From: Glandiceps talaboti
Lineage: Eukaryota; Hemichordata; Enteropneusta; Spengelidae
DNA length: 64,000 nt
Direction: 5' to 3'
NCBI RefSeq assembly: GCF_964340395.1
Contig: NC_135565.1
Location: 17,811,709-17,875,708, forward strand
Shown: positions 1 through 21,626 of the stretch, in pieces
Layout of the letters: the number at the start of each line of letters is the position of its first letter
Numbering within the stretch: the stretch's first letter is position 1
Translations under genes and position numbers: made by a program
The notes under the pieces: generated by a model
Databases searched by the model: none
The model's input: only the letters and a program-made list of their open reading frames with translations
Told to the model about the DNA's origin: nothing

Positions 1-2126
1 CCACAGTCTCGTCTCGTCGGGCGCCCACTAACTTCCACAATCAACAATGTTTATAATTACATCACGATTCGGAGATACTGTAATATCTGTGACTTCAAAT
101 TTTTCACAACATTGCGATAATTTTAAATGTGGTGGGGGGGGGGGATACTACTGCAAGTGCAATTACTGTTGTTCGCTGTCTTCTTTTGTTTTCATGTGAA
201 AATATGCTACACTTTGAAATGTGCCAGTTAATTAAAAAATGTTTATTTTTAATCTCTATGTTTGTGTTTGAGCTTATCATCCCTCATTTCATTCAAACTT
301 CCATCTTTTACTTTGTCCATAGACCCTACTTTCGTGATTTGTCTCATTTCTCTGTATCTGTACAGGAGAGGAGTTTGTGTGTGCTGAGGGCGCTCTGCGA
401 TTCGTTTCTTTTTCCTGCACTGTCGGTCTAAACTGTTTTATCTATGAATAAAAAGTAGTACACTGTACAGTTAGTAGCACTTTCTTACTTGTAATTGTAT
501 ACACAAGGCCGATATGTCATTTATATCTTACACATTACACAAATAGTCAATTCCGTTAATATTTGGTTGATGGAGACTATATTTTGCGCATTCAATAAGT
601 TTTGAAGTGTTGTGTTGTGTTGTGTAGTGCAATGTACTGTAGTGTAGTGCAGTGTAGTGTAATGCAGTGCAGTGTACTGTAGTGTAGAGTAGTGTAGTGT
701 AGTGTAGTGTAGTGTAGTGTAGTGCAGTGCAGTGTAGTGTAGTGTAGAGTAGTGTAGTGTAGAGTAGTGTAGTGTAGTGTAGTGTAGTGTAGTGCAGTGC
801 AGTGTAGCGTAGTGTAGTGCAGTGTAGTGTAGTGTTGTGTTGTGTTGTGTAGTGCAGTGTACTGTAGTGTATCATCATCATCATCAAGAGATGACATCAA
901 TTTTAAGTTTAATTTGTCAGAGTCACGTGAACACTTACGTGTGTGGCGAACTATTGAAAGCGAACAAAAGTATATCTCTTGAATTTATCCTCAATAGTCC
1001 ACATAGCCACCCACCCTGAAGTGTCGCCATCATAAGTATGTAAGATAACATTCATGACGTCATCTAAGTATGTATGATAATACGCGTGACGTCATTAATT
1101 AAAGTATTACGATAACTCTTGTTTTTTTCTCACCACACCATTCCGTACACTTGAACACGTTATTGTGTAACACATAGGCCCTACAGAGAAATTGATTATT
1201 TTATTTAGAGCTATATGAGACAATTCTCAACATTTTCTTGAATCATTTCCAAACAATATACAAGCTTAAAGCACATGGAAATGTCAAATGAATATTTGGT
1301 ATTTCAATTGATCATAAAATGTAACAGGTAAGCCATTTTATCACCATGGTAATGTATTGTATTGTATTACCATTCCAAGTAATACCGACTGCAAATATTG
1401 TACTAGCATGACTCGATTTTGGAAAAAATGGAAAAAAAATGGAAAATGTTTTGTAACCATGACAGCAATTGTGTTGCCATGACAAATATTGTGTCCATTG
1501 CAAATACCGTGTTACAGTGGAAAAAACATTATATTATCAAAAACATTGTGTTACCATGGTACACAATGTGTTACCATGGTTACCATAGCAAATATTGTAT
1601 TTCTATGGAAAATATTGAGTTACATTTTACCTTCTTGTTTCGACTCCCTCATTCCCCCCTCCCCCTTCCCCTCCAGTAATTCTTTTTATTACCATTATCG
1701 TGTAAATAAAACATTAAAACATTATACCAACTCAACTCCTGTCATTTTAATCTGTTTTCGAATTGATATTATTTTAATTGCACTTACTTCGTTGGTTTTT
1801 GTTTGTGCGGAAACTTGTTTTATTTTATTTTGGTATATTTTTCTTCGATGTCGTTTGTATATAAATTTAAATTTAAATGTTTTAGTCAACGATAAAAAGT
1901 TCTCACAACACCTAACTTTCGAACTGGAAGTATAAATTTGCATCGCGAAATTAAATCGATATTTCCCGTTTACTAGACACAACACATACTTGGTAAATAT
2001 CTTCAACAAAGACTGTTGCACTCAGTATAAAACATACCTTATTGCTTGCAATGGTAAAAGTAGTAAGGGTTTAGATGAACAGGAGCCGTTTATGCTAGCT
2101 TGAAAGCCTACTCCAAGGGGGAGATC
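1..2126. other. Intergenic DNA upstream of the receptor gene
   Basis: No coding exon is supported. An AATAAA at about 448 could end a plus-strand transcript lying mostly outside the window. Around 1340-1640 there is a loose repeat of a phrase with TTACCATGG and AATATTGTG. The last 200 bases hold the promoter/5' UTR of the receptor gene, but no clear core promoter element is seen. Confidence 0.5.
604..870. repeat. Degenerate AGTGT pentamer tandem array
   Basis: About 265 bases of a 5-bp unit (AGTGT/TGTAG phase) with scattered substitutions, ending in a short ATC run. Open frames across it on both strands are repeat translations (His/Tyr/Thr-rich) and not genes. Confidence 0.9.
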
Positions 2127-10776
<8,650 letters not shown>

Positions 10777-11251
10777 AACACAAGTAACAATGACCTAATT
10801 AAGACTAAAACTTGAGATGAGGGCACACATTATACGGTCACTGGCGGTACTGTTCAATATAAACCTTTAAAAGGTTGCAAAATTTCTTTCTTATATATGT
10901 TAATCAAAACAGGGCTCCCCAGTAGCCATATACAACAATGAATACTGTTATATTTTGTCTATATGTTTACTATACCATGCTTTCCTAGCATGATGTAAGG
11001 TAATAGAGCATCTATATATGGCTAGACGTAGTGGGATTCTTTATGCACGCCCTCAACGGCTGAATCCATGAACAAATTCCGTGCAAACAGGAATGTAATA
11101 TATGTATTTGAATATTAGCTTTGTTTAGATACATAAAAGGCTTAAATTGAATTAAAATAATTCTTTTTCACATTTACTAGAATTCCTGTTGATTCCTTTC
11201 AAATGCTTTGTGGTAGTTTTTTTTATCGAGTCATATAAAGATGTTCAATTG

Positions 11252-11605
11252 TTAAAGTGGCCATATGGATGAGAATTTGATATTTATTTTGGATTTTTAT
11301 TTGATAAAACAGCTTCACTATGTTTTTCTACTTGAAAAAATAATGTGAAAGAACATTGACCAAGTCCGTGTTCATAACTCAATACATTGCAAAAAGATGC
11401 ACAAAGTGTAAAAAGTTTGTTATTGTACGTACAATAACAAACATTTTACACATTGTTTAATGTTTTGCAGTTTATTGAGTAGCGAACATGAACTTGGTAT
11501 ATGTTCTGTCACATTATTTTTTCAAGTAGAAAAACATAGTGAAGCTGTTTTATCAAATAAAAATCCAAAATAAATACCAAATTCTCATCCATATGGCCAC
11601 TTTAA
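11252..11605. mobile_element. Foldback MITE with TTAA flanks
   Basis: A near-continuous palindrome of about 345 bp. The ends begin AGTGGCCATATGGATGAGAA and run inward as reverse complements to a centre at about 11436 (TTGTACGTACAA). Both ends abut TTAA (11252-11255, 11602-11605), the target site used by piggyBac- and Kolobok-type transposases (established knowledge). No coding content, so it would be non-autonomous. Confidence 0.8.
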
Positions 11606-11880
11606 CTCAACTAATGTCATCCTCTCACGTCTTATACATACCTCATACGATCGTCCTGTAGTAAATCAAAGAGTGACAGACTGCTTCGAAATTTTGAGTT
11701 TTAAAATGATATAATTTCTTACTCTAAACAAAGCCAACTAAAACAAACGAACAAATTAAACCCCGATGAGTAAGAAGGCATCGTACATTTAACAAATCTG
11801 ATATGCTACAAGACATAGGGGTACGTAGTATTTCTTAGATCAATGTTGTTTTCCTTTACTTGTCTACTGGCTAAATAAAC

Positions 11881-11946
11881 TGAAGGTAGGAATATGTATT
11901 CTAGTCAAAACGTTTTGACTCAGTGGAATACATATCCCTACCTTCA
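11881..11946. repeat. Inverted repeat around an AACGTT centre
   Basis: TGAAGGTAGG-AATATGTATTC pairs with its reverse complement ending CCTACCTTCA. Arms of about 30 bases, a few mismatches and a small asymmetric bulge. Confidence 0.8.
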
Positions 11947-13019
11947 CTATATTGATACATTTGTAGTATCAGGATTCGTGTGATATTTTCCTTATAAAAA
12001 CAATAACCTATGGTAAATACCTGTCCGAGTGCAACAGAAGTGTTCACTGATGGAGTTGTTAATACTATGACACTGCTGATCGACTGCTAGGAAAATGATG
12101 AGTTCCAAGGGTCTGCTTTGTTTTACCCCAGAATCCAGTCGTGATCGCATGGGGAGTTTTGCTCTCGTGGTAGAGGAATACCTTTATGTAAACTTGCTCA
12201 AGTCAAGGCTTTATTTACAATAACACTAATTCGTACACTGTCATGTAAACTAAGAAGAGAATTCTCTTTCTTACTAGTCTATGCATGATCGACTGTTTGT
12301 CCTGAGTGTGATAATCTCCCAGAAGATGAGAGATAACGCAAACTGTAAATGTAGGTGATCTCTCAATTATAAGATTAGGGGTGTTTTAATTTAGATAAGA
12401 GGAGAAGAAAGGACAAGGCGTCTTTATCTAGTAAATCAATAAATCAATCAATCGATCGATCGCTTAATCAATTACATGCCCGCTGCCCATGTGGTCCGAT
12501 CCTAACTTGTGACAATTTGTTCACATTCAAAAGGGTTAAATTAAATAGTGAGAATTTACTTCTATTTCCATATAAATTTTCTTGCGAAATTATCTTTTGT
12601 GATTCTTTTTAAAATCACATTCCACTAAATTAACTAGGTCTTTGAAGACTGTAAGTTCAATGAATAGGCCTACATATTTTCACTTCGGACCTTCTCGATC
12701 TCATTTAGTATATTTGATTAAACTATCACAGCTGAAGTACTGTGACAAACAAGTATCTTGTATTTAGGGTCGAAGCAATTCCTCCAAAAATAAAATACAA
12801 ATAAATAAAATTCAAACCTACCTGACCTGTTGTCTAAAGTTATGTTATCGGAATCAAACAATTATTTTTGCATAATCATGACGGAATGACTAAAATGCGC
12901 TTAATTATTGCAAAAAAAAAATTACAGTTTAAAATAATGTTGGAGCTACCCTCTGGATTACTGATATACCGACGTGTCTTTTTTCCTTTACTTTGCCAAA
13001 TTCAAGGTATCATAATGGC

Positions 13020-13389
13020 CGAAAATTGTGATGGTGCATCGAAACTTTGCAAGCAACAGGCCCCGGGCCCCCGGTACAGCTGATACAGTGACAGCTGGGG
13101 GCACAGGCGCTCTTTCGAGCAACTTTGTTGCTCCTGTTTGGCCTGACGGCGGTACGGTGTCCCTGTATGTAGTTCTCCGCTGTGATCTAGCAACTTCACG
13201 AGCGAGCGCCTGTACATGTGTAGTGTGAGCTGGGCCCCGGGGTACATTGATCGAGATGTGGGTCAACTTTCACAGGGGTCACGGTAAGATCTCGTAGTGC
13301 GCCACCACAGCTGGGAGAACATACGAGACAAACGAGACTATAAATTTGAAGCTACACGCCAAAATGGCTTCTGTATAAAGTCGACCTGG
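13020..13389 (+). promoter_or_regulatory. GC/CpG-richer NF-YB promoter and 5' UTR
   Basis: Composition shifts to GC-rich with many CpG relative to its AT-rich surroundings, just upstream of the NF-YB coding region. A short intron 13390-13450 (donor GTAAGT, acceptor TATTTCAG) would lie in the 5' UTR. The exact transcription start is not visible. Confidence 0.55.
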
Positions 13390-13522
13390 GTAAGTAAATT
13401 GTCACCGTAAAAGCTGTATCAAGGACAATAGTTACCCCGGTCTATTTCAGAACTAAGTTTGTGTCATTTCGTAGTGGTTCCCAGCTTCGGGTGCAATTTA
13501 ATTCATTGTTTGCCAACAGCGG

Positions 13523-14263
13523 ATGGAAACGACTTCTGAGAGCACAACAATGGAAGATCCTGCGACAATACAACACACACAAGGAACCGAAGGCCTGTCA
13601 GAGGGTACAGAGGGAATTGATATGGCCGTTATTGAAGGTGCTGAGCATGGCGACGACGGTATCGCCAACGATTATAATTTACCCGGTGCTCTGTACGTAC
13701 AAGCAAACCCCGAAGGTGGTAATACAGGAGACGACACCGTCGCGAGTGTTGGCGATGGCGATGACACAGAGAAGGGTCGCAGTTCACCGTTATCCGAACA
13801 AGATCGTTTCCTACCCATTGCGAACGTCAACAGAATAATGAAAAAATCCATACCTAAATCCGGTAAGATTGCCAAAGATGCTAAAGAATGTGTTCAAGAG
13901 TGTGTCTCTGAGTTCATTAGCTTCATCACGAGCGAAGCCAGCGAGAGATGCCACCAGGAAAAGAGAAAGACGATAAACGGCGAAGACATACTTTTTGCAA
14001 TGTCCACGCTTGGTTTTGATAATTACGTGGAACCACTGAAAACGTACCTGCAGAAATACAGACAGTCAATGAAAGGGGAGAAAACCATGGCTGGTACAGC
14101 CAGGTCTGATGGTTTACCCGAAGAACTCGAGGAAGACCAATTCTCAGCACACACACTGACAGCATCCAATTTGATTGGCGATGCAAATGTCAACCAGCAA
14201 GGAATCATTTATGCGACTACTTATGCAGGTGGACAGATCGGCCAACCTCTCCAGTTCTCTTAG
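13523..14263 (+). CDS. NFYB: Nuclear transcription factor Y subunit beta (NF-YB)
   Basis: Single uninterrupted frame of 246 residues. Residues 94-183 are the histone-fold domain, almost identical to vertebrate [63 protein letters not shown]. The C-terminus ends in IGQPLQFS, close to the family's IQFS ending. The acidic N-terminal 90 residues are lineage-specific. NF-YB forms an H2A/H2B-like dimer with NF-YC and, with NF-YA, binds CCAAT boxes in the nucleus. The start is the first ATG after the candidate 5' UTR intron. No intron interrupts the coding region, unlike the vertebrate gene. The upstream CpG-rich promoter argues against a dead retrocopy. Confidence 0.97.
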   Translation: METTSESTTMEDPATIQHTQGTEGLSEGTEGIDMAVIEGAEHGDDGIANDYNLPGALYVQANPEGGNTGDDTVASVGDGDDTEKGRSSPLSEQDRFLPIANVNRIMKKSIPKSGKIAKDAKECVQECVSEFISFITSEASERCHQEKRKTINGEDILFAMSTLGFDNYVEPLKTYLQKYRQSMKGEKTMAGTARSDGLPEELEEDQFSAHTLTASNLIGDANVNQQGIIYATTYAGGQIGQPLQFS

Positions 14264-14508
14264 AGGGGTATAACACTTTTAAACTAAAGTATTATTGATG
14301 AATTTTTTTGGCTGCCTTTTGTCCCCTGTACCTTGGACCAATACTTTAAAATGTGCTTTGTGAAAACTAAAGCCAGATTATTAACAGGCCAATTTTTCAA
14401 TTTAAAATGTCAGTTTATTTGTAAATGCCAGATTTATGTCACATGATGTTAAGTCATACTTTCCGCTCAGAACACCCTTTGTCTGTAAACCTACATACTT
14501 TGTCATGC

Positions 14509-14514
14509 AATAAA
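14509..14514 (+). terminator. Poly(A) signal AATAAA for NF-YB
   Basis: Canonical AATAAA about 245 bases after the NF-YB stop codon, in an AT-rich 3' UTR. Confidence 0.6.
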
Positions 14515-15094
14515 CAATAAGCATATAACATTGCCACAAAGGATTTTTTGAGTACCATACGTAAAATAAGGCAGAAATATTATGACCTTTTGATAAGTTT
14601 TGAATAGTTTAATGAAAATTTTCATATATTTAACATTTCCTGTTGGACTCATTTCAAACTTGTGTGTTCTAAAGCCTAATTGAAGTAATGTATTAGTCTG
14701 GATCATAAATTCAGAAAATGTAAACTAAAATTGATAAAAATGTCGCAATTCTTAAAATTGTCTCTGAAAATTTGTTTGTCAATACGTAACATTGGCAACT
14801 CCATTATGTTTGAGTGCCACTGTACTAGGAGTATGTGGAGGGGAGTGGAGGAATATACATGAATACTTGTGTTTTCAACAGTTGCATGTGAAAATACAGT
14901 GAAAAATACCACAAGCAGTGTGCCCTCTGTCAAAAGTTGATGTGCCATTGATGCACACAATTTTTAGTGACGCACAAAATTTTGTATACCCCATCTCTGA
15001 TGACTCGCAAGAAATCATAGTTTTTCTCATTTTGCCTCACAACATTTGGCTATCATTAGAGGGTGCACTTAACACAAGTATTAGTGTAAATATG

Positions 15095-15500
15095 GTTATA
15101 CATGTACCCCCATCACTAACACCCACACATAATGTTCTGTCAATATTGCATTGTTTATCCAAAACAGTAGATTTCTCAAAATGTAAATGTGGTTGTACGA
15201 CCCATGTCATATTTTACCAAATTTGCCATTTTGGATAGTACATGTACAATGCATGCAATGAGAACAAACCCCATGATGCTCAGGTTTTGTTTGGCATACT
15301 TGTCTTTGCTATATATTCTTAAAATAACCATACCAGTTATACCTTAAGTACCCCAACCACTGGCACCCACACACAGCTCAGTGAAGTTCTGTCAATATTG
15401 CATTGTTTATCCACAGTAGATTTATTGAATAATATAGATGGGGTCGTATGACTGAAGTAATATTTTACCAACTTTGCCATTTTGGATAAACATGTAATGA
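15095..15500. repeat. Diverged direct repeat of about 160 bp
   Basis: Two copies (about 15095-15250, 15335-15500) share CACCCACACA, TTCTGTCAATATTGCATTG, TTTATCCA.ACAGTAGATTT and TTTGCCATTTTGGATA in the same order with indels. Confidence 0.75.
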
Positions 15501-15969
15501 TAGTAGATCTCGATGATGTGTAAGTGGTGTTTGACTTCACCTCAATTTAAGGTACACTGTCATCAGTTAAGATATGACATTCATGCCAAGCTATCAGCCA
15601 GTTTCGAATCCTGACAAGGCAGAACACCACAACTTAGTATGTTACCATACAATCTAGGTATACTGCTAATATATTTATTTCAGCATCAAAACTTTTAAGA
15701 TATGAACACTCTGCCACTTTTTGGCACTACTTTATGTTGGTGAGGATACATTTTTGACAACAGTGTACTTATACAAGATGTAGCCGCATACCTTGTAAGT
15801 AAACTTAATGTATTGGTTCATGTCTAACTAAATAAACCTATCTTTACCATAATGTCACGAAGTTACTCACAATTTGTCAGCAATTCCAGATCTACTTTGA
15901 TTTATTTCCCCAGTCCACCATTTTGTCAAATGTATACACTCACATAGCCTTTGCTGAAATATTACATTC

Positions 15970-16130
15970 ACAGTGACAGGGGAACGCCATGCCAGGAAAT
16001 AAAGGCATTTTCATAATTATGAATTCTGGAGTCATTTCATGATTTTACATCACCTGCAATTATTTGTGATTGGAGAGAAATATCAAGTTGATCTTGTGCC
16101 TTTTTAGGGTATCTTTACTGTGGGCCACAT
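15970..16130. mobile_element. One-ended MITE copy related to the 56.1-kb element
   Basis: Shares GCCA..CCAGGAAATA, GCATTTTCAT, TCTGGAG.TCATT, CATGATTTTAC and AAGTTGATCTTGTGCCTTT in order with the left end of the element at 56150; the opposite end is not seen. Confidence 0.7.
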
Positions 16131-19100
16131 GGCCTCAAGAAATGATTATTCATGGCTAACAGTGACTAAAAGTTTTATTCCTGTCAGTGTAAAACATCTC
16201 TCGTTGGTTTACCAATGAAATGAAGTAACAGCTGCTATTAAATTGTTTCAGATCTGGGTTGTTTCTCTATACATTGTAATATCAATACTGTGCACAAGTT
16301 GAAAATTTGACCCGTTAGTCTGGAATTATTTGGATGGGTAATGCTATGGGCACTTATTACCCCCCCCCCCCCCCCCCCACCACCACTACCCCCGATAAAC
16401 TTGAATACACATACACACACTTGTGTCCAGGTAGTGTAGTGTGGTCCTCTTGCCATCAGTGGCATTGTGATCTTTCCTCATTTGGCCACAGAGGGCGCCA
16501 TTTCATGAACATTTGCACCATATGGAATTAATAGGGCTGCAACATTTGACCTGGCCATAAGCATCAGTGTCATATCCATAGGGCATGTGTTTTACAGGGT
16601 TGGATGGGTGACATGGGTCAAGTCACAACTAACCTAGAAATGGACAAGGGTCATCCTAAAATGGGAATAGAATATAAATAGGAGTCATAAACCAGTTGAA
16701 ATAAATGTCAATATCTTATTTTTAATGTCAAGACATTGATTCTATGTAGAGTTGGAAATACACACGGATTTTCATCGCTTCAAGCATCCTGGTTATTCAA
16801 GACTATCATTTTTATAAGAAAAAACTTACAAAGAATGGTTACTTCTAAGATCTTCCAATTTGTGCTAATGGCAACAAAGCATATATTATTGTGGCATGGG
16901 TTCTTTTCTTTTTTGTGTATATTTTTTTTTTTCAATCTTCAACCCCCATAGTATGGGTTACAGCACCGTCGTCCCACACTGCATGCAGAAACTCATCAAA
17001 TATAAATACAGTGATTTCTTTTTATGGAACCCACAAAAACAAAAGTACAAAAATTAAGAAAAAATAAGTCTTTTTTTTGAAAGAGAACAAAACAAAACTG
17101 TGTACAAGTGTCGGTTTGACAGTTTTGTACAGTGTTCTTTTTATTTTGCGTATAACACACGGATAGGAAGACAGATCAAACTACGCATATGACCTTTCAC
17201 CCAACGTCTTGAGGTTAAGTGTTTCTATGACGACAGTTCATATTGTAAGTTGAGGTTGGTTGAAAATCCATCCAACTTTTTTTTTTATTCTGTGAAAAGC
17301 ATTTCCATTGCAACTGTTATTGGCTGCAAAATCTTTTCCAATTTCAACTCTATGCATATTCATGAAGAGCAATGTAAGTTCTGGTATCTGAACTTTGACC
17401 CTTGCATGCTGGCACATTTTTTCTTTCCTCCACAGCTTCATTAGTTTTAACATGTTTCCTAAAATGCATTTCAACTACAATATGGCTGCCTTTAACTGAT
17501 TACTATCTTGTAGTAAAGTGTCGATACACAAATAGAGATATACACAGCATACATTCACATAACAATTATCAGGGAGGGACAACGTGGAAAATAGTTTGAA
17601 TACCTGCCATCCACCCCTTAAATTTACATGGCATACTCTATTGTCTTTGAAAAGTTGGCAGAAACCATTCACACGTAGGTAAGGCAATGCATTGTACTGT
17701 TGATAATCAAGAGTTGAGTCTTAGAAGTGCATCTACTGTGTACGACACAGATGGTTTTAATTTGAAAATATCAGCAACACTTTAAGTAAATGCTGCACTT
17801 GGTAAGTATACTCATTGGAGGAAAGAACTACCAAAACTGACTTACAAAAACCCACATGTTGGAGGAAAGAATAACAAACACTGGGTGATTTTCTCGGCAG
17901 CAATTCAGACTTTGAAATTGGTTTGCAAAAAATTCTTACAATTTCTAAAATACATGAAATGAACTGATAGAAAAGAAAACAAACAAACAAAACACTATCT
18001 CAAAGAATCATCACATTTACACAACAACTTGTTATTCTTGGTAGCAAGTGTGCCAGGTAAGTTTTTTAAGCATGTTATATGCCCCTCTATATACACGAGG
18101 GGCAGTAATATTCCCCTTCCCCCCAAGTACCCAGTTCTGCTTCGTCGAAAGACACACTCGTAGCCCATTATCAAGCTTTGTTTTCTTTTTATGTTAACAT
18201 CAACGTGATTTAACTTTTTCTTTCTTCTTTTACATTTTTTTTTTTTGGTTTTTGAAAAAAATTAGGTGGGTGGGTGTCAAAATACAGTTTAGTTAGACAG
18301 TATCACATTTAGTACATGGACACTAACGTGCACACCCACCTCCCCCCCTCCCCCATTATATTGTCCATGCCTGTATCAGTATACATGGACGTAACCCCCA
18401 CCCCCCTCCCCACCCATGTACAACGCCAAATGCCCACTTACTCTATATAATGGAAAACCAAGTTTTCAGTGTTGATTCGTTTCCATAGAAACAGACAACT
18501 ACAAACACAGACTAGATATTGCTATAAGTTGGTTAAACAGAATCACATTAGAACTCCTCTTGTCTCTAGTAGGACTTCTATATATTCTCCTGCAAGAAGT
18601 GTATATCTAGAATTCCAATTGCACCTACGAATTCTATGATTTTGCTATACAGAACTCTTACTTTTAGTCCACCTATAATATAGAATTCCTAGTGTATTCA
18701 GTAGGACTTCTATATATTATAGAATCTCTGCTATACCTCAGACTTCTACATTATAGTATTCCTGATGTAGCTAGTCAAGACATCTGTAATATAGAATGTC
18801 TATTCTATACAGTAGGACTTCTATATTTTGGGGGGTTGGACAGTTCTCTACTACAATCTATACAACTAGATAGAATTGTGGATATACTTCCACTTTACTT
18901 GATACATGCTGGGAGATGTCATCAAGTGGAGATGTCTAGGAGAAGTAACAGGTTGCCTGGCATGCTAGACAACAGCCATGTTACTCTTAACACATTGAAA
19001 TCGACAATGCTACAAATTACCATGCAATTACAAGCAAACCTAGACCTTGGGATGTTAGTTAATTGGCATGCATTATCACTATGTGTAGACATTTTTCTTT

Positions 19101-20912
19101 TTACAAATCTAACATGTTCATTACTGAAGGTTTTATTTTCAATTGCACAGTTCACTGCAGTGGATGTTATTATTCATTGTTATAGTAAGTTTGACCAGAC
19201 TAGCTTTCAGTTGAAAAAATGTGCAAATCTTTGACATGCTTCACCACCCCACACACCCTACCCCCAGGGGATTGCGTACCTGGATTTGAAGGCCATAATT
19301 AGAATTTAAATTTTAGGTAGCCATCTTGAATTAGATGCCAATCATGTTGCACTAAATGTATATTATTTTGAATGTGATCAATGGAACAATGCTGGTTAGG
19401 AAATGGACAAGATATTTGGTTTGTATGTGTTACAGACGCTATAGACAGCCAATCCACTTATGACTTGTTCTAAACGACATGACCAAACCAAACTTCAAGG
19501 TACCTCTTCCCGTATCATTGACATTTGTTAATTTTTTGGGACAATTCTCGGGCCGTTCCTGTAATATTTCCCTCTGTGTAAATAAATCTAACCCTCTAGG
19601 GAGTACAATGTTCTAATGATAAAAGTCACTGATAAATATGGAAAATCAGCAAATATTTCAGATGGCAGTCATGTGACAACTGGAAAATAATACACTTCAG
19701 CATTACCAATATAGCCCCCCCTCTAGAGACAAAGCCTTGTAGAAGGCCAAATGTTCCTTTTGTATTGGCGAGTCCAATTTCACGAATAAGTGAATTATAA
19801 CCTCACTTCAATGCTGCAAGAGGGCTTCAAGACTTTTGTTAATTTGTTCAAGGAAAACATCACTGTCATAAAAAGAATCTTTTTGTTCTGGGGCTTCTGT
19901 TCATTACAGTACAAATCTCTGCATGATCGCACAAAAGGTGTTCATTTCCGCCATTCTACAACACGTGACTCCAGAGGGCGCCATTCATAGGAATGTTCAA
20001 TATTGTAATTTTACAAATGTTTTTGTTTAAAAAAATCAACTGAAGACTGACAGAATTGGAATTCTACTCGATGTATCCCCCCAAGACAAAAGTTTGCCTA
20101 ACATGTTTCAATTACACAGTTTCTAAGAGGTATTGATCCGTTACAAATTAAAGATTGAGGTAAGACAGAAAGTGCTATACACACAGAAAGCAAAGCAAAT
20201 ATATTAGAAGTACTCAGCAGCTATCTATCTACATAAACCTACTGTGTCATTAAGTCTTGCATATGATTAGGGCTTTCTCTCTGGAACTGTGCTTGCACTT
20301 GGTGCAAAAATTAAAACCCTGAAGTTTTAAGAACATTCCAAAGTTACTACAGCTAACTACATTATAGTTCATATATAGAGAGAGACACAGAAAAGATCTA
20401 GAAGACATCCACCAGTTAGAAACCAAAACGGACTCATGAGTTGCACATACATACAGCAAAGAAGGTGTCTTTTTCCTCCTAGTATCAAATAGTAAACAAA
20501 AAGAAAAAATAACAGGTTGAGTTCTGAGACAAGAGAACATACAGCACTGTACAAATTGGTGGACGTCTTCAGTTTAAATTTCACTGAAATTAACGTTTAC
20601 TATGTCTGTTCCTCCTTTCAAATCTTTACTATGTACAAAATACAGTGGCTAGTACGATAGCACCTGTTATGTTCTAGCCTCTCCACCCCCAATTACATGG
20701 AATTTCCCACCATTTACTATTACATGAGTTGGGTTAAAGCATTCTATACATTGAGAGTAGGGAGGCTGAGATTACTAAGTTGAGGGGCAGACATGGCTAC
20801 ATTAATTTCACTGATGACTAGTTCGTTTACTCCGATAGTCTTGGTCTTGGGCTGTTGCATAAGTTATATTTATATCTATATTCAGTTGTCGTTTAGTTTT
20901 TCGTTTTCAGTT

Positions 20913-21550
20913 TTACGCAGTTACTGGCGACGGCATTGATGTCTGGTTTGGTTGGGGAAAGCCACCCCGTCCCCTGTTGGTGATACCAGTATGGGGTAAA
21001 GAGCCGCGACCTGTAGAGACATAGAAAAAGAAAAAAAGATATATCAATAGTCAACAAACATGTTAATTACGACAACAAAATATGTTAATTACGACTAGAA
21101 AATATGATAATTTCAACAAGAAAATGTTACTTATGAAAAGAAAATATGTTAATTACAAGAATGAATGTTCATTGCGCGTCAAAAAATTATTTTTCTGGAT
21201 TTGTTAACAAAATATATTTTTGACTACGAGTAGAAATGTTCATTTGATGTTTATTAATATGAATGAAATGAACTAACCCCCCCCCCACCCCCCCAAAAAA
21301 AAAAGAAAAAAAAGAAAAGAAAGAAATATAGAGCCAATGGCGTTGTAGCACAACTGTACAGTTTTTAAACAAGTGTATCCACATCCTGATCCAATCTGCC
21401 CAGTAGTTTTTGAGTTAAGTTTTTTGACCAAAAAGTGACATTTTTTTTACCCAAATCACACACCTGTGATGCGACCATTTTGCTCTGAAAACTTTCCCAA
21501 CTACACACCAAAAATAATGCTAAATAGCAAGGTAATCGGTCTAGCACTCG

Positions 21551-21626
<76 letters not shown>

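Larger units (their letters stand above)
10777..13350. other. Intergenic DNA between receptor and NF-YB
   Basis: Receptor 3' UTR followed by non-coding DNA. It contains the TTAA-flanked palindrome at 11252-11605, a smaller inverted repeat at 11881-11946, and short AATC simple sequence near 12430. No exon is supported. Confidence 0.6.
14515..20912. other. Intergenic / 3' UTR DNA between convergent NF-YB and caprin
   Basis: No coding exon is supported. Contents: a diverged direct repeat (about 15095-15250 and 15335-15500, sharing TTCTGTCAATATTGCATTG), a one-ended copy of the MITE seen at 56.1 kb (15970-16130), a poly-C tract (16361-16379), and a degenerate repeat with TAGGACTTCTATAT at 18565-18830. 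The caprin 3' UTR begins at the right edge; its poly(A) site could not be fixed. Confidence 0.5.

Noticed and set aside
528-900. Minus-strand frames rich in His-Tyr-Thr
   Set aside because: They are translations of the AGTGT pentamer array, with no sign of coding.
18692-19234. 180-residue plus-strand frame between NF-YB and caprin
   Set aside because: Its first third is the degenerate TAGGACTTCTATAT repeat; no domain and no Kozak or splice support.
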